Shown here: positions 44,370 to 55,869 of the stretch, piece after piece | How the letters are laid out: every line of letters starts with the position of its first letter | Position numbering within the stretch: position 1 is the stretch's first letter | NCBI GenBank assembly: GCA_003254925.1 | Contig: QANZ01046960.1 | Span: forward strand, 1-64,000 | Reading direction: 5' to 3' | Length of the DNA stretch: 64,000 bases | From: Chamaecrista fasciculata | Lineage: Eukaryota > Streptophyta > Magnoliopsida > Fabales > Fabaceae | Notes under the pieces: generated by a model | Told to the model about the DNA's origin: nothing | The model's database searches: none | Seen by the model: the letters and a program-made list of their open reading frames with translations, nothing else | Position numbers and translations under genes: made by a program

Positions 44370-47300
44370 TGTATGATACCTTCGAGTCAGAACTAAAAGA
44401 TGTTAGAGATAAAGCTTTCAAAAACAAATTACATATTTGGAATCTATTCATCGAACGAAACCAACTGTATAAATTTTGTCTAGATACTCTATTTCTAATA
44501 TTTTATGTTTTGGGGGGTTAAAGTGTAAAAATTCAAAATTCCAAAGAATATCCCATTTTATTCTAGAATCAGATTTCTCTAGAGTTTTTAGAACTACAAA
44601 ACAGCCCTTATAATACAAATATAGCACACACGACTTCATCTCTTCCTCCAACCATGCTTCGTCTTCTCCCTCCACCCGACGCCTCTCCGCGTTCAGCCAT
44701 TTCCCACCACTTACCGCCCCTATCTGACCGTTGGCCACCGACCAGAAGCTACCGATGATGTTGCTCCTGATGGTGGAAACAACCACCTCCACTTCTTCTT
44801 CTCTAGGTAGCTTCAACCCTCCATTTTCTTCATGTTTTGGTCCTTTGCTTAGGGATTTGAATTGTGCTATTATACACTGAATTTCTTCCACGTTTTACCC
44901 ATCTTGAGATGCATTTCAACATTTCTAAACCTTAATTAGAGCTTTGTTTGATGTCATGTGTTTAAGCTCCCAATAGAAATTAGGGCAAAATTTCAATTAG
45001 GGGTTTTGACCAAATCTCTTTGTTGTCTCGAAATTCAAGGTTTGGAATTTGGGATGAGTATTTTGAAATTTGGTTTCGTTTATGGAACTTTAAATTTGCA
45101 ATTTGGTCCCTAGTGGTGACTTTGGTGATTTTGATGGTTTTCATGAACTAAATGGAGTTCTTTGAAATTATAGAGTTTTGAAACAACAATCTTTAATTTA
45201 ACAAGTAGAAATCAAAATGTGAGTTTCTAACATGGTAGATGACGGTGTAAAGCTTACAAAATTTACTAAGTTTGATGTTGGACTTGTTGAAATTAAGTTC
45301 TTTTAATGACACAAATATTTGCATCTTGAACTTGTGATTTGATTAATAAATTGTAAGGAATGAGAAGTTTGAAGAAAGTTTCAAGGTAGTAAACTATGCA
45401 TGCTCTTGATATTGAATTTTGGATTATGATCTAGTCTTGAGCTAACGAGTTTCAAAATACATGTTAAAGCTCCCCAATGATTTACCCAAGTCTCTTTTGT
45501 TAGGTTCTTAGTTTAGACATGTCAGGAATCCTAGGTGGGTGTGGGTATGGATAGCATAAGCTCCTTGGGTGAGGCCTCGTAACTAGAGTAAGGACATTAG
45601 CTTTTGTGAAGAGTTAGACCTTCAGGTCATTTGAAAGTTAATTCTTGAATTATGTGATTGAATCATTGGTGTGAATGTGTTTATAGATTTGCCTACCCTG
45701 GTCGTTGGCTAGAAAACAAAAAGGTGTAGTTATGTATTCTTCGGATTGAGGTGAATGGCTTTCTTATCCCAACCCAACTTGTGGGTTTGATTATCTGATG
45801 ATATTAGTTGGTATATAAATTAATTGTGATGTTAAAGGTTATTGGAAACGTCCAAATTTAAAGTAAGCTTGTGGTGGTCGACCCCTTATACTGAATCAGT
45901 TAGTATTAATTGTTGAACTTTGGATGTGGTTATATTTGTTTTCTCCTAGATTGTTTATTGCATAGTCAAGGGTATTTATTACCTAATTGATTGAATTAAT
46001 GTTATTGGTTGTTTGAATTTGCTTGTGTATGTGAATTTCCTCATGAGGGTTTGTTTAGTGAATGAATATGCTTCGTAGAGATAATTCTTTGCTAATAATT
46101 GATTGAACTTGAGGAACTTGGAGTATTCCTGCACTTGGTTTTGTGTTCTTTAAATTTATTTCCTTAATTATAATAGTTGGACTTTGGTTGTATATTTACT
46201 TGTTTATACAAGTGTTGATGAAGACGACGATAACATTTAGTTCTTATTTGAGTGCGTTGTATGTTTTTAAGTTGATTAAATTTGATTATGCTTGTACTTG
46301 TGCTTGTTCTTGTGCTTGCGTTGGCGCTTGTGCTTGACGGTGTACTTCTGCCTTTGTTTGTTTTTGTGTTTGTTCTCTTGAGACAATATGAGAAAACCCT
46401 GGGGACGGCGACATGTAACGCCTAGATGGATTTGGATATGAGAAACCCCTTAAGGACGGTGATACGTAACGCCCAAGTGGGAAAAGAAACAGATACGAAA
46501 ATGAGTAATCCCTGGGGACGGCGATACGTAACGCCTAGTGGATGATGAGAAAGGAAATGAAAATAATGAATTGATGATTGTGTACAATTGAATACTGATA
46601 CTAATCACATTATTTGGCTGAAATGATGTTACTGGTTTTCTACTGTATTGTTGCTCGTACTGCATGAGGAAACTCTTAGTGTAGTCACCACCAAGATTTC
46701 ACTATTTTCATAAATCCCTTCTCTTTCAGATATGGTAGGATTCTATTTTAAAGTTTATTTACGAAATGTTTCACTTCAAGAAGATGACTTTGTTATAATA
46801 ACTTCCTATAATTTTGATCAAAACATCTCTACAAGTCTTTTTCATTTAAGATTTTGTTCTTATTATTATGATGACCCTAACTCGGGTTTTAGTTCCTTTT
46901 CGAACTTTCAAGCTTCAATGGTTTAAATATTGTTTTCTATCAAATTTAAATTTTCCGGAAACCATTTTTTTTAGGGAAAAGAAAAGAGAAATCCCCTATA
47001 TGTTTTCTTCTTGGATTTTTCTTTTAATAAAGCTTAATCTTATATCACTCTATTTCAATAAGACTCAATTTTTCATCACTCCTTGCTTCGTGCTTGTTAA
47101 ATTTTATCTTTGTAAGATTATATATAAAGATATTTATTTAAGAAATCTTCCTTCTCGATGTAAGTGCTTTTACTTACCACGGATTCCCTTAACTTCACTT
47201 TCAAGTAGTTTAAAAGGACATTTTTACCAAGTATAGTTCTCTTAAATGTTGTTCACTTAAATCTTATTTTCATAAATCTCAATTCTTGTCAGTCTTTCTT

Positions 47301-48020
47301 CAAATTGATAAATTTTTACCTCCCAGGGATTATTTTAGGAGTTATTTTATCTTTGGAAACCCATTACTGTAATGTTCCTAGGAAAATGTTATTTCTTATT
47401 CTTACTCTCTTTTGGAATTTGTTAGTTTTCCTATATTGTGCTATACTGAATGGTTGAATTTTAAATGTATGTTATTATGAATTGTTTATTTTTATAACTT
47501 CTGGTGTTGGATGGCGACCCCTTTCCCTACGTGGCGGTGCCCTACACCATGATTGGGATGGGTTAGCCGCTCACTGAGTTTCGACTCACCCCTTTGTATT
47601 AACATTTTTCAAATAGAGGTCTAGAACGAGGCATTACTTCTACTTTGAGAGAGAGAGTCGATCAAAATCCCCCGTCATTGTTTGTGTGGCTATTTCGTCT
47701 TCTTGTGTAGAGATATATTGAACTCTAGACTGTCAGCTCCACTAGCACTTTGGGAGATGATTCAGGATTGTGTCTTATTATTCTGTAGAATTGTATTTCC
47801 ATTTAATGTTATGAGGAAATGTTTGCTTGGACAGATGATGCTCTAAATTGATTGATTGACAAAAGTATGCATTTGAATGATGATGTTATGAATATATGTA
47901 TATTGTTGATTATCAGGTTCATGTTATGCTTTTGATATTGATTAATTGTGGGTAGGCTTACAGCATGGGGATAACCCATGTTCGTGCCAGTTACGTGCTC
48001 CCATGGAGGGGGTCATGACA
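44370..48020 (+). mobile_element. Ty3-gypsy-type solo LTR, 3.65 kb, target duplication CTTGT
   Basis: It starts TGTATGATACCTTCGAG and ends GGGGGTCATGACA; the terminal TGT.ATGA.CC is inverted at the end. Flanks CTTGT (44365-44369) and CTTGT (48021-48025) are identical. The TCATGACA end and the tail (gatggcgacccctttcccta, 47511-47530; actgagtttcgactcaccc, 47574-47592) resemble chromovirus-type plant LTRs, where the R/U5 zone sits. There are no coding domains. Incidental frames such as the 147-codon one at 44448-44891 have no recognisable product. Internal repeats at 46388-46560 are listed separately. Confidence 0.8.
46388..46560 (+). repeat. Three tandem ~57-bp repeats within the gypsy LTR
   Basis: Units begin at about 46388, 46438 and 46501. 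Each contains atgag(a/t)aa-ccct, then gacggcga or gacggtga, then a(c/t)gtaacgcc. They are more GC-rich than the surrounding LTR. Confidence 0.75.
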
Positions 48021-48025
48021 CTTGT

Positions 48026-48685
48026 TATTACAAAAGTCAATACTAATTTACAAGTTTATTTCATTATCATTATCAATATTAAAACATCAATTTAAAAGTC
48101 TCTTATTTTAAATGTCAATATTATGAAATACTACACAAGAAAAATCGTATTTGATGTTAAACAAGTTCACTAAGTTGAAAGAAAAAATAATTAAATAAAT
48201 AAAAGTTACTTTTTTTAAGTGTTTTCTTCCTCTTAAATATGGATCCTCTGTAGTGTGTATTTCATGCAGTGTTGAGAGAGAAAGAAAGAGATAGAGAGAG
48301 AAATGTGAATCCCACTAATTCCTTCTCTCCCTAACTATTTTTTCTCTCTCTAAATTGCAGCAAATGCACACGGCAGAAAATCCAGATCCGCAACAGCACA
48401 CACTTTATCGACCATTGATAGCTACGGTTTTTTTTTTCTTTTTTTAGTCAAACACTGAATCGTCGAAATCCAAAACTATGTTCTAATACAAAATAAAGAT
48501 TTGAGGGAAGGTGAAACTAAAATTTTCATATCTTACCATTATTTATAATCTTGAATTAGTTACATTTTAATTTGAATGATCCCCCTTGCTCCTCTTAAAA
48601 GCTAACCACTGCTCCAAGTTTCCAACATAGTTTTGCCACCATTACTACCTACTAGCTACCAAAAAAAGAAAATTTTCAATCATCA
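48026..48685. other. Intergenic DNA between solo LTR and MULE
   Basis: No gene visible. It contains a purine-rich gagagagaaagaaagag stretch near 48270-48300. Confidence 0.5.
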
Positions 48686-48695
48686 GATAAGTTTT

Positions 48696-50996
48696 GAGTA
48701 AACTAACTTCCCGGTCCCAGAATTTTGGACACTCTGACAAATAGCTCCTTGAATTTTGCGAAGTGTACAAGTCGGTCCCTGAATTTTCAAAACGCTATAC
48801 TAATAGGTCCCTCCGTCATATTGTTGTTACAAAAAAGCTTACGTGTACATAACGGACGCTGATGTGTCCCGTTATGTCCACGTCAGCACCGTTACCTTAA
48901 AAAAAAATCTGCCACGTCATTAAAAAAGCAACACATCAGATTGCATTTATAGGTCCCTTACCCATTTTTGTTTCATTATTCTCAATTCCCCCTTTTTTCA
49001 TCATCTTCATTCATTTTAGTCCCAAATCCTCAAAATAAAATTGTAAAGTGTCCCAAAACTCTTTCAAACATTTCAATTTAGTCCTTAAAAATATTTAAAA
49101 CCCTAAAACCACAAACCCTAAACCCTAAAAAAAGTTTGAGTTCAACAATTAAGTCTTGACCAACTTTTATTCCATTATTCTCAATTCACCCTCTTTTTCA
49201 TCATCTTCATTCATTTTAGTCCCATATCCTCAATATAGAATTGTAAAGTGTCCCAAAACTCTTCTAAACATTCCAATTTAGTCCTTAAAAATATTAAAAA
49301 CCCTAAACCCCTAAACCTCTAAAACTTAATTTTTTTTAATCTTCATCTTCATCCAATTTAATCCTTAAAAATATTAAAAACCTTAAACTCTAAAATTCTA
49401 AACCCCTAAACCCTAAACCTCTAAAACTTAAAAAAAAAAAATTAATCTCCATCTTCATCCAATTTAGTCCTTAAAAACACCCTAAACCCTAAAACTTAAA
49501 TTTTTTTAATCTTCATCTTCCTCTTCTCAATTTAACATAAATCCCTAATTTTTTTTAATCCCAATCTTCTCATCAGTTCATCATCATCATTTATCATTCA
49601 TCATCTTCATCGGTTCATCATCATCATCCACATCTTCGTCTTCGTCTTCGTCTTCCTCCTCATCCCTCCCATTTCCTCATCCAATCTCCACATGTTCAAC
49701 CACCTTTCTAGATCGCACCTTTTCGATTAATCCTCTGCTTAAAATGACATTCCACCTTCTGTCTTCTTCGAGGTAACCAAACCCATCAATCTCCCCTCAG
49801 CAAAGCCTTGCTCATACCTCATTCTTCACCATGAATTCGCCTACACATATGGAAAACCTTGTGTTCTTGTCGATTATACCCCTACTTCTGATTGCCCATC
49901 TCGCGATTTCTAAAAAATTGTGCTCAAAGCTTTTTCGAGCTTTTTCGAAGGAAGAGGACGGCAAAGGAAGAGAGAGAGAGAGAGTGAGGAGATTGGACCT
50001 TGTTCTCATAGGTTGGAAATCTTTGCACCGTACATCCACTTCTTTGTGATTTCAAATATAGTCATTTGTAAATAGATGATGCTGATGATGATTCTTACGG
50101 CCTTTAGTCCTCATAGACATACAATCAAGTTGTAGAAAAATCTAAAAAATGGAAGAAAAGATCGAAGTACCTGTGATTGATGAAATCGCCAAAGGGGAAA
50201 ATAACCAGTTGTGAAGTGGATGAAGTTAATTAGTTTGGAGTTTGGAGTTTGGGGATTTAGGGGTTATGATTTTTAATATTTTGAAGGACTAAATTGGATG
50301 AAGATGAAGATTAAAAAAATTAAGTTTTAGGGATTTAGGGTTTAGGGTTTTTAATATTTTAAGGACTAAATTGAAATGTTTGAAAGAGTTTTTGGACATT
50401 TTACAATTTTATTTTGAGGATTTGGGACTAAAATGAATGGAGATGATGAAAAAGAGGGGGAATTGAGAATAATGAAATAAAAATGGGCCAGAGACCTAAT
50501 TGTTCAACTCAGACTTTTTTTTAGGGTTTAGGGTTTAGAATTTGGGGTTTTAGGGTTTAGGGTTTTAAATATTTTTAAGGACTAAATTGGAATGTTTGGA
50601 AGAGTTTTGGGACACTTAACAATTTTATTTTGAGAATTTGGGACTAAAATGAATGAAGATGATGAAAAAGAGGGGGAATTGAGAATAATGAAATAAAAAT
50701 GGGTAGGGGCCTATAAGTGCAATGAGAAAATGCTGATGTGTCGGTTTTTTAGTGACGTGGCAGATTTTTTTTAAGGTAACGGGTGCTGACGTGGACATAA
50801 CGGGACATATCAACATATAACGGGACACATCAGCGTATGTCATGTACACGTAAGCTTTTTTGTAATGGCAATATGACGGAGGGACCTATTAGTATAGCGT
50901 TTTGAAAATTCGGGGACCGGCTTGTACACTTCGCAAAATTCAAGGACCTATTAGTCAGAGTGTCCAAAATTCAGGGACCGGGAAGTTAGTTTACTC
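48696..50996. mobile_element. Mutator-like foldback element, 10-bp target duplication
   Basis: The ends gagtaaactaacttcccggt (left) and its inverse accgggaagttagtttactc (right) begin inverted repeats that I can follow for about 780 bp (48696-49510 against 50225-50996). They include the blocks tccctccgtcatattg, gtccacgtcagcac and cattattctcaattcccc. Flanks GATAAGTTTT (48686-48695) and GATAAGTTTT (50997-51006) are identical, close to the 9-bp duplication expected of Mutator. The arms carry many ccctaaaccctaaa units. The 715-bp loop has no transposase; an open stretch near 49830-50050 may be captured sequence. Confidence 0.85.
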
Positions 50997-51006
50997 GATA
51001 AGTTTT

Positions 51007-51814
51007 ATTTTACAGAAAAAATTTAAGTTGAACGATCCAAAACAAATACGCAAGATGAAATGCACCCACCATTCAGACCATTTTGGACAACTGATATTAA
51101 CTATCATCAAATGACAGGCTTTAAACAATGGTGTCTGCGGTTGCTTTATCGGCAAAAAAATACAGCAATGTATAGAGAGTAAATTTCAAATAAAGAAATA
51201 ATTGCAGAAATGAATTAATAGATAAATATTTATGAGTGGAAATTGGTAGAGAAGGCAAAAAAATAGTATACCTTAATATATATTTTTTTCAATAAAAAAA
51301 AGTTTCTCATGAATGGTTTTGGAGAATTCATACATTTGATAAGCTATTAGTTGAGAATAAAAAAAGTCAATGTCATATTTTAAAAAACTATTAAACAATT
51401 TCAGGATTATCAAAGTTGAACCAGACAAAAGATTGTAATATTCTTGGAAATATTGCAAAATAATCCTATGACTGTTTTAAATCATCAAAATAAATATTTT
51501 TATATTCCTTAAAATCACATTCTATATAATATGATTTTTGAGAATGAAAAATAATCAGTGTACCAAACAGTCCCTTATAACTTGACTATACTCGTTCAAT
51601 TAACATTAAATGCTTTTAAATCTTGGATCATGCAACAAAATCCTGACCATTAATGTATGTAATTAATTACCTTTTAAGTCCATACTTATTAGGTTAAAGA
51701 GTTATTACAAAAATTTATGACTTGTCTTTAATAATCATCTTAATTGAAGCAGTGCATTTATTTGATGGAGCTTATTAAAAATCTAAATAAATAAATATGT
51801 ATCCTTAGAAACAA
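51007..51814. other. Intergenic DNA, nothing recognised
   Basis: AT-rich, no coherent frames or inverted ends. Confidence 0.5.
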
Positions 51815-51948
51815 GTATAAATATGGTCCTTCATAACCATCAATTTCGCATCAAACAAGCTATGTTTTCTCACTCCAAATTACTTTCACCCTTATGGCCT
51901 TTTGCTCCAAAACCATATACTCTCTTCTTCCTAATCATTATACGTTAA
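51815..51948 (+). other. TATA-like motif and 28-codon ORF of unknown status
   Basis: A TATA-like motif (tataaata) at 51815 lies 47 bp before ATG 51862. The frame reads MFSHSKLLSPLWPF, APKPYTLFFLIIIR, then TAA at 51946-51948. The hydrophobic C-terminal run and tctcact-rich start resemble the beginning of a secreted or organellar protein, but nothing continues it. It may be the 5' end of a decayed gene or the head of a non-coding transcript leading into the hairpin at 51954. Confidence 0.25.
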
Positions 51949-51953
51949 ACGAG

Positions 51954-52042
51954 TATATATTATCATATCATCAAATCTATGGTACACCAAATACGTACCT
52001 TGTGTTTGGTGTACCATTGATTTGATTTTATGATAATATATA
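51954..52042. repeat. Near-perfect 38-bp hairpin
   Basis: Arm 51954-51991 (tatatattatcatatcatc ... atggtacaccaaa) pairs with arm 52005-52042 (tttggtgtaccattgattt ... gataatatatata). There are about three mismatches over 38 bp around a 13-nt loop (tacgtaccttgtg). It could be a tiny MITE or a precursor-like small-RNA hairpin. Confidence 0.75.
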
Positions 52043-52111
52043 TATGCACCAAATACGAACTGTGTTTGTTTGGCAGAAAAAAATACGTACCTTATGTTTT
52101 AATTGAGTATT

Positions 52112-52941
52112 TAGAGCTGTCAAAGTGATTCAACTCAGCTCACTCGGGTTGGCTCACCACGGGTTGAGACTCACCCGGGCTGTAATCTCTGGTGAGCCAT
52201 AATTATGCCAACCCGGCTCCCCAAACTGGGTTGGCTCACTTACCCCACCAGTCACTCTTTAAATAAAAACATATTTTAATATTTTTTGCATCTACTGTTG
52301 TCGCTCTGCAACCTTATCAGATCTGTGATGGTGAGATGACAACATAGGTGACGATAGAGAGACAGTGATGGACTACAACAACAAGAGGCAAAGACGGAGA
52401 GATAGCAACGAAGAGACAATGGTGAGAGATATATAGTAACGAGCCAACAAGATGAACAAAGAACAGAGATGATGGAGAAAAGAGACTGACAAAAGCAATA
52501 GAGAACCAAATCAAGATTGTTGGTGATGATTGAAGGTAGACGTGAGGGAGTAGAAACAAAATGAGACTAAAGGCATGAGGATTGAGGATTGATGATGGCG
52601 GGTGGACAAAATAGGTATAGGAATTGTAGGAAAGATTAGGGATTTCACTCGTGATACGGATTATGAATGAAGATTGAAGAGTGAAATAAATTAGGTAAGT
52701 GAAAATAATTAAATGAAATGAATTTTTTATTTTTTAAATTTTAGAATTTACAATTTTTTCTTATATGGTGGGTACCAACCCACCAACTCGCTAGGTTGGC
52801 TCACCATGGCTCGCGGGTTAGGTGAGCCAATCCACACGAGCCAAAATCGTTGGTGAATCGAGATTTCATTAACCCAGCTCACCTTATTGGTGGGTTAAAC
52901 GGGCTCAATTTATGGGTTGGAACCCGCTTTTGACGGCTCTA
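52112..52941. mobile_element. hAT-type non-autonomous element
   Basis: Termini TAGAGCTGTCAAAGTG and (inverted) TAGAGCCGTCAAAAGCG are inverted repeats. The first bases match the right terminus of the 35103-40564 hAT element (TAGAGCTGGCAAAA). Subterminal zones are rich in ggttggctcacc / ggtgagcca units. The centre (52280-52680) has only incidental frames. No clear 8-bp target duplication was found. Confidence 0.65.
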
Positions 52942-53460
52942 ACTAAATATATTTCTCTTACCAAATTTTTATTTATATTTTAAAGTTTATTTTTACTTCA
53001 ATATTATTTTATTAGAGATAATGTTTCAATTTTTGTGATTTCTATATAATTATGATTATTGAATTCTTTCTTGTTTAGGGATCACTTCAACACAAAGGCT
53101 CCAATAACCTAATTTTCAAAACATTCAACCTATTTTGATAACTCTTTAGCCATGCTTTGTTTTAAGTAGACTAGTTTAATATTCTCAACACTAATGGCCA
53201 CATAACAGCTTGGTTTGATGATAAAATCCCCATTATTCAAGCTTGAAGGTCTTCTTTCCAAGTATGTCGCATCACTAGGACACCTTTTTGGAGAACTTTC
53301 TTTCTTATGATTAAATCTCGTGTCTCTACCGACGGTTGTCACAACCATTGGGAATTGATCCTTGCTATGTACCGCTTTTTTAGTAGTGACGATCAGATGT
53401 ATCATCAATTTCGTTGTTATCTAATGTCAAGTTGATGACTTCATCTTCATCACTTTCACT

Positions 53461-54021
53461 CAAGGTTATTAAAACCGGACCGGCCATTGAACCGATCGAA
53501 GGAGGGGTTCAAGGTTCAATGGTTCAACTGGGGTCCAACCGGGGTCGGACCGTTGATAAATAAATAAATTAAAAATAATAGAAAAACCTATATATGATAA
53601 AATTTTAATTCAAATATTCATAATTAGGTTACAAAATACAATTATAACATTAATATATTAATACAATTTTCATAAATTAACATGAACTAATATAGAGATA
53701 ATTAATTTTCATAATGTTCAACAATATAATATCATCAAGTGACATTTTATGATCACTTTCTCTATCAAATTTTGGTTCACAATCAACATTCTCTAATATT
53801 TGACCCATAATTATAAAAAAAGACCAAAAAAATCAAAAAAAAAAAAAAAAAGGACCGGTTCAACCTGTTTGCCTCCGGTTCAGGCCGGTTCCACCGGTTT
53901 TTGGCCGGTTCAGCCCGGTTCTCTGCTTGGCCAGTTATTAAAACGACTCGGACCGGCCTAATGACCGGTTCCCGGTTCAACCAGTCGGACCGGCCGGTCC
54001 GGTCCGGTTTTAATAACTATG
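53461..54021. mobile_element. hAT-type MITE, 8-bp target duplication CTTTCACT
   Basis: It starts CAAGGTTATTAAAACCGGAC and ends GTCCGGTTTTAATAACTATG; as inverted repeats these agree at about 17 of 20 positions. Flanks CTTTCACT (53453-53460) and CTTTCACT (54022-54029) are identical. The paralogous site at 42203-42210 in repeat D copy 1 shows a single CTTTCACT with no insert, confirming the boundaries. The interior is rich in ccggttcaaccgg-type units. 561 bp, no coding function. Confidence 0.92.
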
Positions 54022-54095
54022 CTTTCACTAAATCTTCTATGATGAAGAGAATTTTTACCCTTTTTAGTCTTGGTTTGAGCTGCACAGACTTCAAC

Positions 54096-54530
54096 TAGGG
54101 ATGTCCATGTGTAGGGTACCTTGATCCTTGAACCCATACCCATGCGAGTATAAATATCAATCCCCATCCTCATACCCTTGGATAGTTAAATACCGAGACC
54201 CAAACCCAAACTCAAAGAAATTTAAATAAATAAATTACTTTTTAAAAAATATAAATATAATTTTATTAAAGCAATTCTATTTTTCTTTATTTTTTGATTA
54301 AATATATAGAAAAAGGATTAAAAGTAGAAGTTACAAATAGTAATTTTATATATATTTAAAATAAAAAATAATTACATTATATATGTTAATATATATTTTT
54401 TTTAAAANACCTATAATTTTATCATACCTATAATTTTAAATTGGTAAATCACCCTACCGAGATCCGGACCCAAACCCAACAAGTAAAATTTACCAGTATC
54501 CATCGAGGACGGGTATTTTGGTCATCCCTA
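54096..54530. mobile_element. hAT-type MITE, second insertion in repeat D copy 2
   Basis: Termini TAGGGATGTCCATG and (inverted) TAGGGATGACCAAAAT form short inverted repeats. Flanks acttcaac (54088-54095) and acattaac (54531-54538) agree at 6 of 8, and the uninterrupted paralogue near 42270 reads acatcaac. 435 bp; a single-n join lies inside at 54408. Confidence 0.75.
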
Positions 54531-55640
54531 ACATTAACACTAGTCAGACCTTGCTTTTCTTTAGTGATATCCCAATATTCCTTAAATAGACCTTCATATA
54601 TATGTTTCTCAGTCAAGCTATTTTTTTCCCCTCAAGTCTTCCTTCTCCAAATTGTTTTCAAAAATCAAAACTAGAGATCCCAACAGTCCTCGCATAATCT
54701 TTTTCTCCTTTAACAATAGCAAATTCAGAGGTAGCATGGCACTTCTTGCATACAGCTTTTGGATAGTCAAGGCAATAAAACTTTGGGGATTTATTGCATA
54801 CACATATAATAAATATTTTTATACTGAAAATATATAAAAGAGCCAATTTTTTTTGTAAGCATAAAAGAACTGAATTAACCCGTCTCTTATTTGCACAACA
54901 TCTATAAAAATGAGAATTTTACACATTAGAAACAATAAATAGAACATATATGAAATACCCGTTAACATATATATTGATAGATACCTTTGGTAAATCATTG
55001 ACTTGATAAAAATAGATAATTTGTCGGTATATATCCCTTGTCCTTGAAGCATCTTTCTCTTCCTCAATGTTTTTTTTTTCTCAAAACCTATGATATCTTT
55101 TAAAAGTGAGAAGGTGGAATCGCTTGTTGGTTAGCAGATTTATTTATAGATGAATAAATTTAAAACAACGACGAGTTAAACTACAACTGTATAAAACAAC
55201 AATTGGTTCAAATATGATATTTAGAACAACGACTTGACCAAACTATGACATTAATTAAACTAAACAATGAAATTGTACATTTATATACTATATATGGATA
55301 TCATAATTAAGATGACTTGGCATCTAGAAACATAAAAATGTAATGAGTAATGAGTAAGAAAAGAAAACATGAATATATTTAAAACAACTACTAGTTAAAC
55401 TACAACTATTCAAAACAACGATTAGTTGAACTACAATTATTTAAAACAATGACTAGTCGAACTACAATTATTTAAAACAACGACTAGTCGAACTATGACT
55501 AATCAAACTACGATTTTAATCAAACTAAACAACAAAATTGTTACATTTACTTTTTTTACTATATTTTTTCTTTTCTTACTCACTACTCATTACATCTTTT
55601 TATTTCTAGATGTCAAACCATCTTAGTTATGATATTATAT

Positions 55641-55869
55641 TACTACACACAACCAATTCATTCAATTAGCAAAATATATACCTTTCAATGTTTTTACGAA
55701 AAAATGTTCAGATTCTTGATATAATCTATGTCCAATAGTGTTGAAAAAAAAAATCCTTTTTATATCTGCTCTAAAATAATTATAGTAAATTTTATGTTAT
55801 TTTGAAAAAATGACTAAAATTAGTTTTATCAACAACAATCGTTGAATAAATTTAAGCATACATACCACA
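55641..55869. other. AT-rich intergenic DNA
   Basis: No gene seen. It separates repeat D copy 2 from the Copia relic. Confidence 0.5.

Larger units (their letters stand above)
53100..55640 (-). repeat. Dispersed repeat D, copy 2, with PHD/SWIB/Plus-3-like gene fragments
   Basis: Collinear with copy 1 at 42004-43450 but longer, and interrupted by two MITEs (53461-54021, 54096-54530). Read right to left on the minus strand: CNKSPKFYCLDYPKAVCKK with CHATSEFAIVKGEKDYA (54670-54810) resembles the Cys-rich finger of plant PHD/SWIB/Plus-3 proteins; next a diverged EGLFKEYWDI segment (54560-54600); the TKTKKGKNSLHHRRFSES tract (54015-54075); and, past the first MITE, CYVAISVENIKLVYLKQSMA (53150-53210), resembling the NIKLVYL segment before Plus-3. 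The order agrees with the supposed parent. Frames are broken. An aaaacaacgactagtcgaac array lies at 55155-55520. Confidence 0.55.

Noticed and set aside
44448..44891. 147-codon minus-strand frame
   Set aside because: It lies wholly inside the 3.65-kb solo LTR, has no recognisable domain, and there is no evidence for expression.
49812..50049. Real gene in the MULE core
   Set aside because: Both strands are open for about 75 codons through a gagagaga tract and no domain is seen; kept only as a possible capture.
49090..50570. Interstitial telomere or ancient chromosome fusion
   Set aside because: The ccctaaa units lie symmetrically inside the arms of a transposon with its own target duplication, so they are part of the element.
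52276..52559. Cys/Ser-rich minus-strand frames
   Set aside because: They lie inside the 52112-52941 hAT-type element and show low-complexity composition with no family match.
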